Assembly: GCF_001602095.1 (NCBI RefSeq)
Contig: NZ_CP014991.1
Location: 682,001 to 746,000, forward strand
Length of the DNA: 64,000 bases
From: Helicobacter himalayensis
GTDB lineage: Bacteria > Campylobacterota > Campylobacteria > Campylobacterales > Helicobacteraceae
Direction of reading: 5' to 3'
The notes under the pieces were generated by a model, which was given only the letters and a program-made list of their open reading frames with translations, did no database searches and was not told the DNA's origin. Shown piece after piece: positions 43,501 to 51,447 of this stretch (its first letter is position 1; each line of letters opens with the position of its first letter). Made by a program: the position numbers and the translations under genes.

Positions 43501-43830
43501 TTGAGTCGCGCAAAAGGTGAAAAGGCAGAATCAAGGGCGTGTGAGTTTTTGCGCTCGCGCGGTTTTGAAGTGCTAGAGCGTAATTTTTACACACGTTATG
43601 GGGAGATTGACATTATCGCGTGCAAAAATGATGTGCTACATTTCATCGAAGTAAAAAGTGGCAGTGGCTTTGAACCTATTTTTAATATCACACCTCAAAA
43701 GATTGTCAAGCTTACAAAAACGCTCAAAATCTACCTTGCAAAAAGTAAAATATCCTTACCTTACTGCCTTGATGCGCTCATTATCCGCGATGGAGAATCT
43801 ATTGAGCTTATAGAAAATATCACGCTATAA
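43501..43830 (+). CDS. YraN family (UPF0102) endonuclease-like protein
   Basis: 109 residues with the whole YraN pattern: KGEKAESRACEFLRSRGFEV, ERNFYTRYGEIDIIACK and FIEVKSG, a restriction-endonuclease-like core (Glu, Asp, Glu-x-Lys). Role uncertain, possibly DNA repair or replication. The start codon is TTG 43501, three bases after the DUF308 gene, which implies coupled translation. Confidence 0.88.
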   Translation: MSRAKGEKAESRACEFLRSRGFEVLERNFYTRYGEIDIIACKNDVLHFIEVKSGSGFEPIFNITPQKIVKLTKTLKIYLAKSKISLPYCLDALIIRDGESIELIENITL

Positions 43831-43997
43831 AAGTTTGCAAATTCGACTCACGCTAGATTTTAAACACGTATTTAATTTTGAAAATTTGTAACACAGGGAT
43901 ATTTTGGATTCGCAAATTTAATGTGCGTTTTTTATTGTATTTTTGCTTCGCGCTAGAATCTAGGTGCTTAAAATTTTAAAAACAGAGAGCTTCTTAA

Positions 43998-44801
43998 ATG
44001 AAAACAAAAATTATTTTATTTGCATTTTTTTGTGCAGTTTTTCTCATTAGTGGTTGTGTCAAATTCAATGTCCGCGCGGTAGAGTCGCCCTCACTCAAGC
44101 AATCTTTTTTTAATGGTGTAGAAGTTTTGGAATCTAGAAAAAGCACCTCTTATGTGCGCTTTGAAGTCGCGCAAAAAACCATCGGAGGCGCAAGTGATGA
44201 ACCTTTGGTGATTTTTATCACTGCAAGTGTGCTAGATTCTAAAAACACAAGCCAAAGTGATAAAAACCCAAAATCTCATCAACCAAAAAATGCCGAGTAT
44301 GAACGCGAGGGTGATACATTCAAAGGAATAGAATCTCAAAGCGTGATTTTTGACCTAAGTAGCATTACCGCAAGTCAAAATGGTAAGTCGGTGGAGATTC
44401 TAAGCTACGAAGATGCGAAAAATTCAAATCTCAATTTTTCCCAAGCCATAGAATCTTTTGGTATTTTCACACCGCAAAATCCCTACGCTTTTGGCATTGC
44501 ACCGAGTATGCCACCATATCCTATGCTTATTTATCGTGGGTATCCGGGATTTTTCATCTACGACCCGTGGTTTTTTAGCGCGCGAGATAGGATTGAGCAA
44601 AGTATGCGCCTTGAGGAAAGTCGGCGCGTGAAGTCAATTATCCTTTCAAGCTATTTGTCTAAAAGCACACTTGAAAAGGGGCAAAATCCACGCGGTGGGT
44701 TTATTGCTATCAATCAGCATAAGCTTAAAAAAGGCGCGCTTACCCTGCAAGTGAGAATCCTTAAAGACATTCACACTTTAGAAATTGAACTAAGCAAATA
44801 G
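43998..44801 (+). CDS. Lipoprotein of unknown function carrying dispersed repeat copy D
   Basis: 267 residues with lipobox LISGC (Cys20). The mature part has strand-rich segments (STSYVRFEVAQKTIG, PLVIFITASVLDSK), a Pro/Tyr-rich centre (PSMPPYPMLIYRGYPGFF) and a basic C-terminal part (KLKKGALTLQVRILKDIHTL). I know no family. Residues about 93-113 (HQPKNAEYEREGDTFKGIES) are encoded by a shortened copy of the dispersed repeat, sitting as a surface-like insert between strands. A 167-base AT-rich gap precedes the gene; TAGAAT near 43970 may be its -10. Confidence 0.7.
   Translation: MKTKIILFAFFCAVFLISGCVKFNVRAVESPSLKQSFFNGVEVLESRKSTSYVRFEVAQKTIGGASDEPLVIFITASVLDSKNTSQSDKNPKSHQPKNAEYEREGDTFKGIESQSVIFDLSSITASQNGKSVEILSYEDAKNSNLNFSQAIESFGIFTPQNPYAFGIAPSMPPYPMLIYRGYPGFFIYDPWFFSARDRIEQSMRLEESRRVKSIILSSYLSKSTLEKGQNPRGGFIAINQHKLKKGALTLQVRILKDIHTLEIELSK
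44278..44336 (+). repeat. Dispersed palindromic repeat, copy D (inside lipoprotein gene, core deleted)
   Basis: ATCAACCAAAAAA, GAGTATGAACGCGAG, then directly GGTGATACATTCAAAGGAAT: the flanks of copies A and B are kept, but the central hairpin of about 32 bases is missing. It is read in the same frame as copy A (YEREG-DTFKGI against YERE...GDSIEGI). Confidence 0.6.
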
Positions 44802-44854
44802 TGCGTGATTGTCACATACAAGGCTTATTTGTCATCTATATAAAAAGAAATATT

Positions 44855-44885
44855 AAACTCCCACACTAACAAACATAGGGAGTTT
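44855..44885 (+). promoter_or_regulatory. Hairpin covering the copA ribosome binding site
   Basis: AAACTCCC (44855-44862) is perfectly complementary to GGGAGTTT (44878-44885), with a 15-base loop. The right arm contains the only good Shine-Dalgarno sequence of copA (AGGGAG, about 11 bases before the ATG at 44894), and five T follow. The stem could act as translational lid or as a short attenuator. A TATATAA box lies just upstream, so the transcript would begin near the hairpin. Confidence 0.55.
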
Positions 44886-44893
44886 TTAAAAAT

Positions 44894-47188
44894 ATGAAAC
44901 AAGCAAGTTTTTATATCGATGGTATGAGTTGTTCGGCGTGTAGCTCTGGGATTGAGCGCGCACTTTCACGCAAGCCATATTGTCAAAAAATACAAGTCAA
45001 TCTCCTCACGCAACAAGCGCAGATTCTCTACGATGAAAAGCAAATTAGTTTGGAAGAAATTTTTACTTTTATCACAAAGCTAGGCTATACCCCAAGTCTG
45101 CAAAATCCCGCTCACAACACGCAAGATGATGTGCAAAATGTGGGGCAAAATGGCGCGATAGATTTTTCATCGCAAAATGTATTTTTACGCGCGATTGCAC
45201 GCTTTAATGCGCTAGATTCTAAGCTTTTGCCACCAAAATTGCGCCTTATCTTAAGCATTATTTTTACGCTTTTTGTGTTGGTGCTTTCCTTTAATGCAAT
45301 GTTTGCTGGGCATATTTTTTCGCCAAAAATTGATTGCGCTTTAATGCTTATTGCAAGCTTATGTGTGATGCACTTTGGGCGTGCGTTTTATTTTAAAGGT
45401 TTCAAAGCGCTGTTCAAAGGCATTCCGACAATGGATTCTCTTGTTGCACTTGGCACAAGTGCGGCATTTCTTTATAGCCTCAAAGGTAGTTGGGAGATTT
45501 TTGCTCATAATGCGCATATACATTTATATTTTGAAAGTGTGTGCGTGATTTTGTGTTTTATAATGATTGGAAAGTTTATAGAATCTAACGCTAAAAATTC
45601 TGCAAAGCAAAGCGCTTCAGCTCTTTTGGAGTTGTATCAAAAAAAAGTGCAAGTGCGAAAAAGTAGCACGCAATGGGAGGAAATGTCGCTTGAATACGTA
45701 AAAGTTGGCGATGAGATACGCATTTTGCCCGGTGATGTGGTGATGCTTGATGGTGTGGTGGTTGATGGGCAGAGTAGCATTGATACTTCAAGCATTAATG
45801 GCGAGAGTTTGCCTGTGGTGGTGAAGAGTGGGGATTTGATAGAATCTGGAAGTATTAATATTGAGGGTAGCTTTGTCTTGCGCGCACAAAAAGTTGGCAG
45901 AGATACCTTGCTAAGCCAAATTATTAGCCTTATCCAGCAAGCAAACGAAGTCAAAGCCCCACTTGGAATCTTAGCCGATAAAGTTGCTGGAATCTTTGTG
46001 CCTATTGTCATTTGTATTGCTTTTGTGGCGGGGATTTTTTGGTATTTTATGCAGGATTTTGAGCTTGCACTTGATGTGTTTGTCTCTGTCCTCGTCATCT
46101 CTTGTCCTTGCGCACTTGGACTTGCCACGCCGATGGCATTTTTGCACGCAAGGGCTGTGGCAAATAAAATGGGCGTGTTTTTTAAGACTTCAGCTTCTTT
46201 GCAGGCGTTGTCCCAGATTACACATTTAATTTTTGACAAAACCGGCACGCTCACAAGCGGGTTAAGTGTGGAGAAAATCGTGCTAAATCCCGCACAATCT
46301 AAGCTTTCAGAACAAGAATTTCTCTCTTTAATTTTCACACTAGAGCAGCACAGCGCGCATATTATCGCAAAAACAATCACTGCGTATATTCAATCCACCC
46401 TCCCGCAAAGCGCGCTTGCAGAGATTCCAAAAGTAATGGATTTTCAAAGTATCACAGGCTTTGGCATTAAAGGCGTGATTAATGGGAAAGATTATATGTT
46501 GGGAAGTTTAGAATCCTTAGGCACACTCGCAGAATCGCCCTTTGTGAAAGACACCTTAAAAGAAGGCGCACACAACTCTAAGCTAATAATTTATCTTGCA
46601 GATTCTCAAAAAGTCTTAGGTGCGCTGTATTTGGAGGATTTGTTGCGTCAAGATTGCGCATTTATGTTGCAGGAATTTAGCAAAAAAGGCATTAAGCAAA
46701 CTATGCTTACAGGCGATAGGGAGGCGAGTGCGCAATATATCGCGCAAAAAAGTGGCATTAGCGAAGTGATTTTTCAAGCAAAGCCACAGGATAAGCTTAA
46801 GGTTGTGAATGACTACAAAAAAAATGCGTTTGTAGCGTTTGTGGGTGATGGCGTGAATGACGCTGCCGCGCTGAAAAGCGCAAATGTGAGCCTTGCGTAT
46901 GCGAGCGGAAATGATATTGCCCAAAATTGTGCGGATATTTTGCTATACAATCAAAATGCAAAGGCGATTTTAAATGCCTATAATCTCGCGCGCGCTACAA
47001 TTACCAACATTAAGCAAAATCTTTTTTGGGCGTTTGGCTACAATGCGCTTTTTATCCCCATCGCATGTGGTGTGTTGTCCCCTTTTGGGATTTTTCTGAA
47101 TCCTATGTTTTGCGCGTTTGCGATGAGTTTGAGCTCTATTAGCGTGGTGACAAATGCCGCGAGATTGCGTAGATTTAAGGCGGTGTAA
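44894..47188 (+). CDS. copA: Copper-exporting P1B-type ATPase
   Basis: 764-residue inner-membrane pump expelling Cu(I). One N-terminal metal-binding domain with GMSCSACSSG (Cys13, Cys16), eight expected helices, the channel motif SCPCALGLATP, the phosphorylation site DKTGT, a TGDREAS loop and GDGVNDAAAL. The usual nucleotide-domain His-Pro dipeptide (SEHPLA) is not seen; the matching place reads LEQHSAHIIAKTI. Start ATG lies behind a ribosome binding site that can be masked by a hairpin. The small copper chaperone CopP, which accompanies copA in H. pylori, is not next to it. Confidence 0.96.
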   Translation: MKQASFYIDGMSCSACSSGIERALSRKPYCQKIQVNLLTQQAQILYDEKQISLEEIFTFITKLGYTPSLQNPAHNTQDDVQNVGQNGAIDFSSQNVFLRAIARFNALDSKLLPPKLRLILSIIFTLFVLVLSFNAMFAGHIFSPKIDCALMLIASLCVMHFGRAFYFKGFKALFKGIPTMDSLVALGTSAAFLYSLKGSWEIFAHNAHIHLYFESVCVILCFIMIGKFIESNAKNSAKQSASALLELYQKKVQVRKSSTQWEEMSLEYVKVGDEIRILPGDVVMLDGVVVDGQSSIDTSSINGESLPVVVKSGDLIESGSINIEGSFVLRAQKVGRDTLLSQIISLIQQANEVKAPLGILADKVAGIFVPIVICIAFVAGIFWYFMQDFELALDVFVSVLVISCPCALGLATPMAFLHARAVANKMGVFFKTSASLQALSQITHLIFDKTGTLTSGLSVEKIVLNPAQSKLSEQEFLSLIFTLEQHSAHIIAKTITAYIQSTLPQSALAEIPKVMDFQSITGFGIKGVINGKDYMLGSLESLGTLAESPFVKDTLKEGAHNSKLIIYLADSQKVLGALYLEDLLRQDCAFMLQEFSKKGIKQTMLTGDREASAQYIAQKSGISEVIFQAKPQDKLKVVNDYKKNAFVAFVGDGVNDAAALKSANVSLAYASGNDIAQNCADILLYNQNAKAILNAYNLARATITNIKQNLFWAFGYNALFIPIACGVLSPFGIFLNPMFCAFAMSLSSISVVTNAARLRRFKAV

Positions 47189-47279
47189 GTGCGCGAACTC
47201 AAGGGCGCATTTTAATTTATTTTTTGTTAGAATCTGCGCATATTTTTAAACCAACGACTTTAATTTTAAAAGGATTCTT

Positions 47280-48506
47280 ATGCGCTTTCCGCTTGGTTAT
47301 TATCTTGCGTGCCTTTTTGTGTATATTCTTTGTTTGCCGCTCTTAGCGCTTTTCACCCTGCGCGCAAAGCATAAAGCATCATTGCCACATCGCTTTTTTG
47401 GTCTAAATCTTGGGCTTAGATTTAAGCCACATTTTTGGTTTCACGCCTGCTCTTTTGGTGAAATCAAATCTTTAGAACCCATCATCAACGCACTTTTAGC
47501 AAGCTCGCCTAACTCAAAGTTTCTTATTTCCACTATCACACACACCGGATTTAACGAGGCTATAAGGCTTTTTGGTTCTTTGCATTCAAAGCGCGTGGAG
47601 GTGAAATTTTTGCCTTTTGAGATTTTTTTGCCCCTTTGGAACAAATATCTTAGCGAGCTTAAAAGCCTTGTGGTGACGGAAGCCGAGCTTTGGCGTATGC
47701 TTTTTTTTATCGTTAAAAAAAATGGCGCAAAAACCTTTCTCTTAAATGCGCGCATTTCTGATAAATCTTTTGCGAGCTACACGCGCTTTAAGCACTTTTA
47801 TGGGCAGATTTTTAGACTCATTGATGTGATTTTGGCTCAAAGTCAAAAAGACAAAAAACGCCTAGAATCTCTTGGTGCGCGTAATGTCAGCGTTTTTGGG
47901 AATCTAAAAATGCTAAATCCCCCAAAGGTAAGTGTCGCGTATAAAAAGCCAAATAAACTTGTAGTGCTTGGCGCAAGCACGCACAGGGGTGAAGAAGAGC
48001 TTATTTTACGCGCTTTTTTACAATTCCAAAAACTTAAGCCAGATTCTTTGCTTTTGCTTGCTCCGCGTCATCCCGAGCGTTTTGTTGAAGTGTGCCAAAT
48101 CCTGCAAAAAAATAACCTTACCTTTGAGCGCTTAAGCGACCTCTTGCGTCACGCAAATGCGCATGGTGAGGAGCAAAGCGCGATTGCTTTTAGTAAAAAT
48201 ATTATCGTGCTTGATAAATTAGGCGAGCTTATAAACGCGTATGCGATTAGTGATATTGTGATTTTAGGCGGTGCATTTGCAAAAGTTGGTGGGCATAATC
48301 CGCTTGAGCCGGCGTTTTTCCAAACAAAGCTTATTTCAGGCAAGCATATTTTCAATCAGCAAGCACTATTTTCTTGCGTGCAAAATGCCGTTATTATAGA
48401 ATCTAGCGAACTTGCCCACACGCTTTTAAACGCAGATTCTCTACTTCCTTCAAAAGTCGCTTTTCGCCCAAATGCGCTTAGGGAACTTATCGTGCTCATT
48501 AGCTAA
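47280..48506 (+). CDS. waaA: 3-deoxy-D-manno-octulosonic acid (Kdo) transferase
   Basis: Adds Kdo to lipid A precursor at the inner membrane. 408 residues: an N-terminal membrane anchor (YYLACLFVYILCLPLLALFT), the family motif FHACSFGEIKSLEPI, FLISTITHTGFNEA, then the C-terminal GT-B half with LAPRHPERF, GGAFAKVGGHNPLEPAFFQ and the CMP-Kdo-binding region. 92 bases separate it from copA and it is followed by a promoter-like gap before exbB. Confidence 0.95.
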   Translation: MRFPLGYYLACLFVYILCLPLLALFTLRAKHKASLPHRFFGLNLGLRFKPHFWFHACSFGEIKSLEPIINALLASSPNSKFLISTITHTGFNEAIRLFGSLHSKRVEVKFLPFEIFLPLWNKYLSELKSLVVTEAELWRMLFFIVKKNGAKTFLLNARISDKSFASYTRFKHFYGQIFRLIDVILAQSQKDKKRLESLGARNVSVFGNLKMLNPPKVSVAYKKPNKLVVLGASTHRGEEELILRAFLQFQKLKPDSLLLLAPRHPERFVEVCQILQKNNLTFERLSDLLRHANAHGEEQSAIAFSKNIIVLDKLGELINAYAISDIVILGGAFAKVGGHNPLEPAFFQTKLISGKHIFNQQALFSCVQNAVIIESSELAHTLLNADSLLPSKVAFRPNALRELIVLIS

Positions 48507-48565
48507 AACTTATTTTTAGAAAAATAAAAAATATGTGTTTTAAGATTTTATGAATACAAAAAGTG

Positions 48566-48571
48566 TAGAAT
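48566..48571 (+). promoter_or_regulatory. Probable -10 box of exbB cluster
   Basis: TAGAAT 39 bases before the exbB ATG in the gap after waaA; the only candidate start for the four-gene cluster. Confidence 0.4.
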
Positions 48572-48609
48572 TGCGCGGTTAAGTTTAAAGGCAAGAAGGT
48601 ATTTTAGCG

Positions 48610-49062
48610 ATGAAAGAAGCTGTTGATTACGGTGTGTTAGGCTTTTTACTCTTTTTGAGCATTGTGGCTGTGGGCGTGGCGATTGAGCGATTTTGGTTTT
48701 TTAAAAAAGTGCGCGTGGAGGATTACAAAGATAAAAGGCTGCTTGAGCTAGATTTACACAAGCGCCTTACACTCATTGCGACCATTGGTTCAAATGCACC
48801 TTATATCGGGCTTCTTGGGACGGTTTTTGGCATTATGGTGACTTTTGTGGAAATTGGCAATAACACGCTTATTGACACGCAAAGCATTATGTTAGGGCTT
48901 TCTTTAGCGCTTAAAGCTACCGCTAGTGGGCTTATTGTGGCGATTCCCTCTATCGTGTGTTACAATCATCTTTTGCGAAAAACAGAGATTTTGCTCACAC
49001 AATGGGATATTGCCCATATTCCGCCATCTGCGCCAAATACACGCGCAAAATACGACATTTGA
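48610..49062 (+). CDS. exbB: ExbB-type proton channel subunit
   Basis: 150 residues with three membrane segments (VLGFLLFLSIVAVGVAIERF, NAPYIGLLGTVFGIMVTF, ALKATASGLIVAIPSIVCYN), the compact form found in Helicobacter. The conserved Thr/Ser residues of the channel (GLLGT, KATASG) are present. With ExbD it converts proton motive force to mechanical work, normally for TonB. No tonB follows here; instead the cluster continues with ZorA/ZorB-like genes. exbD starts nine bases downstream. Confidence 0.92.
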   Translation: MKEAVDYGVLGFLLFLSIVAVGVAIERFWFFKKVRVEDYKDKRLLELDLHKRLTLIATIGSNAPYIGLLGTVFGIMVTFVEIGNNTLIDTQSIMLGLSLALKATASGLIVAIPSIVCYNHLLRKTEILLTQWDIAHIPPSAPNTRAKYDI

Positions 49063-49071
49063 AAGGGTTGT

Positions 49072-49461
49072 ATGAAAAAAATAGATTCTCTAAATCTTAT
49101 TCCATTTATTGATATTATGCTTGTGTTGCTTGTCATCGTGCTTGTGAGCGCGAGCTTTGTGCAGCATTCTAAGATTCAAGTGGAAATCCCGACATTAGAG
49201 GAGCAAAAGCAGGGTGCGACTTCAGGTGAGAGCAAAGAAAAAATTATCACCATCGACAAAGAGGGCAATTACTATTTTGAAGATTCTCAAATCAGCCTAG
49301 AATCTCTTAAAAATGAGCTTTCACGCCTTCCAAAAGACACGCAAATCATCATTCAAGGCGATAAAGCAAGCGAGCTAGAATTTTTCTTAGAGCTTTCCAC
49401 GACTTTACAAGCCTTTGGGTTAAGTGATATTTATGTGATTATGCAAAAAGCCCACGAGTAG
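49072..49461 (+). CDS. exbD: ExbD-type biopolymer transport protein
   Basis: 129 residues: one membrane helix bearing the proton-carrying Asp14 (NLIPFIDIMLVLLVIVLVSA) and a periplasmic domain (ISLESLKNELSRLPKDTQII). It forms the rotor/stator pair with ExbB. The ZorA-like gene starts eight bases after its stop, so all are very likely translated from one transcript. Confidence 0.92.
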   Translation: MKKIDSLNLIPFIDIMLVLLVIVLVSASFVQHSKIQVEIPTLEEQKQGATSGESKEKIITIDKEGNYYFEDSQISLESLKNELSRLPKDTQIIIQGDKASELEFFLELSTTLQAFGLSDIYVIMQKAHE

Positions 49462-49469
49462 GACATTTT

Positions 49470-51413
49470 ATGCAAATATCAATTCTTGTCATAAACGCGC
49501 TTTTTACTATCTTTATGTTCGCACTTTTCGTGTGGGATTACAAAAGCTTTGACACGCCAACACACAAAGATTTCAAGTCTATTATTATGAGTTCTGGCGT
49601 GCTGGGGACATTTGTGGGGATTTTTGTAGGGCTTTTTTCTTTTGATACTCTGCATTTAGAATCTTCCGTGCCGCTGCTCTTAGATGGCTTAAAAACCGCA
49701 TTTTACACCTCGATTTTAGGAATGGGCGAGGCGATTGTGCTTTCAGTCTTGCAAAAAAGAAAGCATATAAAAAGTGATGAGGAAAGCAATCTTAGTTATA
49801 TCGCGCAACAAGTGAGTTTTTTAGAAAATTTGCGTTTTTTGCCAACGTTAGAAAAGCTCCCCACTTCAGAATCTTTGCACGCGCTTTTTGAGCGCAACCA
49901 CGCGATGATAGAATCGCGCTTCCAAGAAATCGCGCATTCATTGCAAAAAGCCACTTCCGAGCTTGCTAAAGGCGCGTCGAAAGAGCTTATTTCCGCACTT
50001 GAAAATGTTATAAAAGATTTTAATGCAAATTTGCAAAATCAGTTTGGTGAAAATTTCAAAGAGCTAAATAGCGCTGTAGGCAAGCTTCTTGTGTGGCAGG
50101 AGGAGTATAAAGAATTTATTTATGATACGCAAAGCCTTTTAAAAGACACGCAAAAAGCCTTGCAAAAAAGTCAGTTAGCTGTGCAAAATACGCAAAAATC
50201 CCTGCATATCATCACCGAGCAAAATGCGCAAGTGCAGGAATTTTATGCAAATAATCTCAAACTTTTAGAATCTTTTGAAATACAAAATCAAAAGCTTCAC
50301 GCGCATTTAGAGCAAATAGCAGGGTTGAAAGAAAGCTCATTTGTATGTCTTAACACCTTGCAGGATTTTTTCATTAATGCAAAAAACGAGGGTGCGCAAT
50401 TAAGCCAAAATATCACAAGGTTTAATCAAAGTTTAAGCGCGCAGATTCTGCAAATCAGGCAGACTTTAGAGGAAAACTTCAAGCTAAGTGCGCAAAATGT
50501 TGCCCAAAGCGCGGAGATTCACTTTGCTAAGATTGATAAGAATATGCAAGGACACACAGATGCGCTTTTAAATCTAGCAAAAGAAAGTATGCACAATTTT
50601 AAGAGCTTTAGCAAAGATATGCTTGCGACAAATATGCAGTACTTGCAACAAACTAACGCGGATTCTTTACAGAGCTTAAAAGAGGGCTTTAATGCGCTAA
50701 GTGCAGAATCTACAAAGAGCTTCAAGATTTTAGCAGACAATGCAAAGCAGAGTTTAGATTCTCTTTTTTCTCAAATCCAGACGCTCCTTCTCAAGCAAGA
50801 TGAAGCTAGCAATAAGGCACATACTATTCATTTGCAAAATCTTGATGAAATGCGCGTGCTAAATGCGTATTTTAAAAATAATCACGAGCAAATAACCAAA
50901 ATTCTTTCGCAAAGCTTTGATACACTCGCACAAAATCTCACAGCTCAAACAAGTAAGCTCTTAAGCTCGCAAAGTAGCGTGTTTGAAACTCTCGCCACAG
51001 ATTCTAAAAACGCCTTGCAAAAAGAACAAGAAAAACTTAGCAAATACATCAAAGCCCTAGCGCTAGAATATCTCAAGGTCTTGCAAAAGCTTACCAAAGA
51101 ATCCTTAAGCGCGCCAAAAAGCACAAGCGAGCAGATTCTCTTAGAATTTAAGGAATTTCAAGAACATATGCTTTCCCAAATGCTTAGCACACAAACCTAC
51201 CTTACACAAAATGCTAAGCAAACCCAAGAACTATTTTTAAATATGCAAGATTCTTTAAAAAACAGCATTGAGGGGAGCGCCACACTTTCAAGCCAGCTTG
51301 AAAATTCTCTAAAAAATCTCGATGAGGCGATGAGTGTAAGTGTGGATAATTTTTGGAAAAATTATGAGTGGTTTTTGGAGCGCATAAAAGACCTTATCGG
51401 CGCAAGGCGCTAG
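49470..51413 (+). CDS. ZorA-like MotA/TolQ-family channel protein with long coiled-coil tail
   Basis: 647 residues. The first 95 form a small channel module: helices at about 3-22, 37-58 and 69-94, with the channel-type small and hydroxyl residues GVLGTFVGIFVGLF (Thr47) and GLKTAFYTSILGMGEA (Thr76, Thr80, Ser81) as in MotA, ExbB and ZorA. The remaining 550 residues are a continuous, Gln/Lys/Leu-rich heptad-patterned helical rod in the cytoplasm with no catalytic motif. This layout, plus the MotB/OmpA-like gene next door, matches ZorA of the Zorya phage-defence motor, whose tail transmits a signal inside the cell. No ZorC, ZorD or ZorE gene is nearby, so a defence role is not shown. Confidence 0.7.
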   Translation: MQISILVINALFTIFMFALFVWDYKSFDTPTHKDFKSIIMSSGVLGTFVGIFVGLFSFDTLHLESSVPLLLDGLKTAFYTSILGMGEAIVLSVLQKRKHIKSDEESNLSYIAQQVSFLENLRFLPTLEKLPTSESLHALFERNHAMIESRFQEIAHSLQKATSELAKGASKELISALENVIKDFNANLQNQFGENFKELNSAVGKLLVWQEEYKEFIYDTQSLLKDTQKALQKSQLAVQNTQKSLHIITEQNAQVQEFYANNLKLLESFEIQNQKLHAHLEQIAGLKESSFVCLNTLQDFFINAKNEGAQLSQNITRFNQSLSAQILQIRQTLEENFKLSAQNVAQSAEIHFAKIDKNMQGHTDALLNLAKESMHNFKSFSKDMLATNMQYLQQTNADSLQSLKEGFNALSAESTKSFKILADNAKQSLDSLFSQIQTLLLKQDEASNKAHTIHLQNLDEMRVLNAYFKNNHEQITKILSQSFDTLAQNLTAQTSKLLSSQSSVFETLATDSKNALQKEQEKLSKYIKALALEYLKVLQKLTKESLSAPKSTSEQILLEFKEFQEHMLSQMLSTQTYLTQNAKQTQELFLNMQDSLKNSIEGSATLSSQLENSLKNLDEAMSVSVDNFWKNYEWFLERIKDLIGARR

Positions 51414-51447
51414 AATCTTGTGATTTTTTCAAATAAAAGGCAGTAGG

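Noticed and set aside
45637-46380. 247-residue open frame on the minus strand
   Set aside because: Lies wholly inside copA and mirrors its codons; no binding site, no recognisable protein.
47710-47730. A8 run in waaA as another phase-variation tract
   Set aside because: Eight A encoding two Lys in an AT-rich genome is common; much less unstable than the G9/G10 tracts and in a gene expected to be essential.
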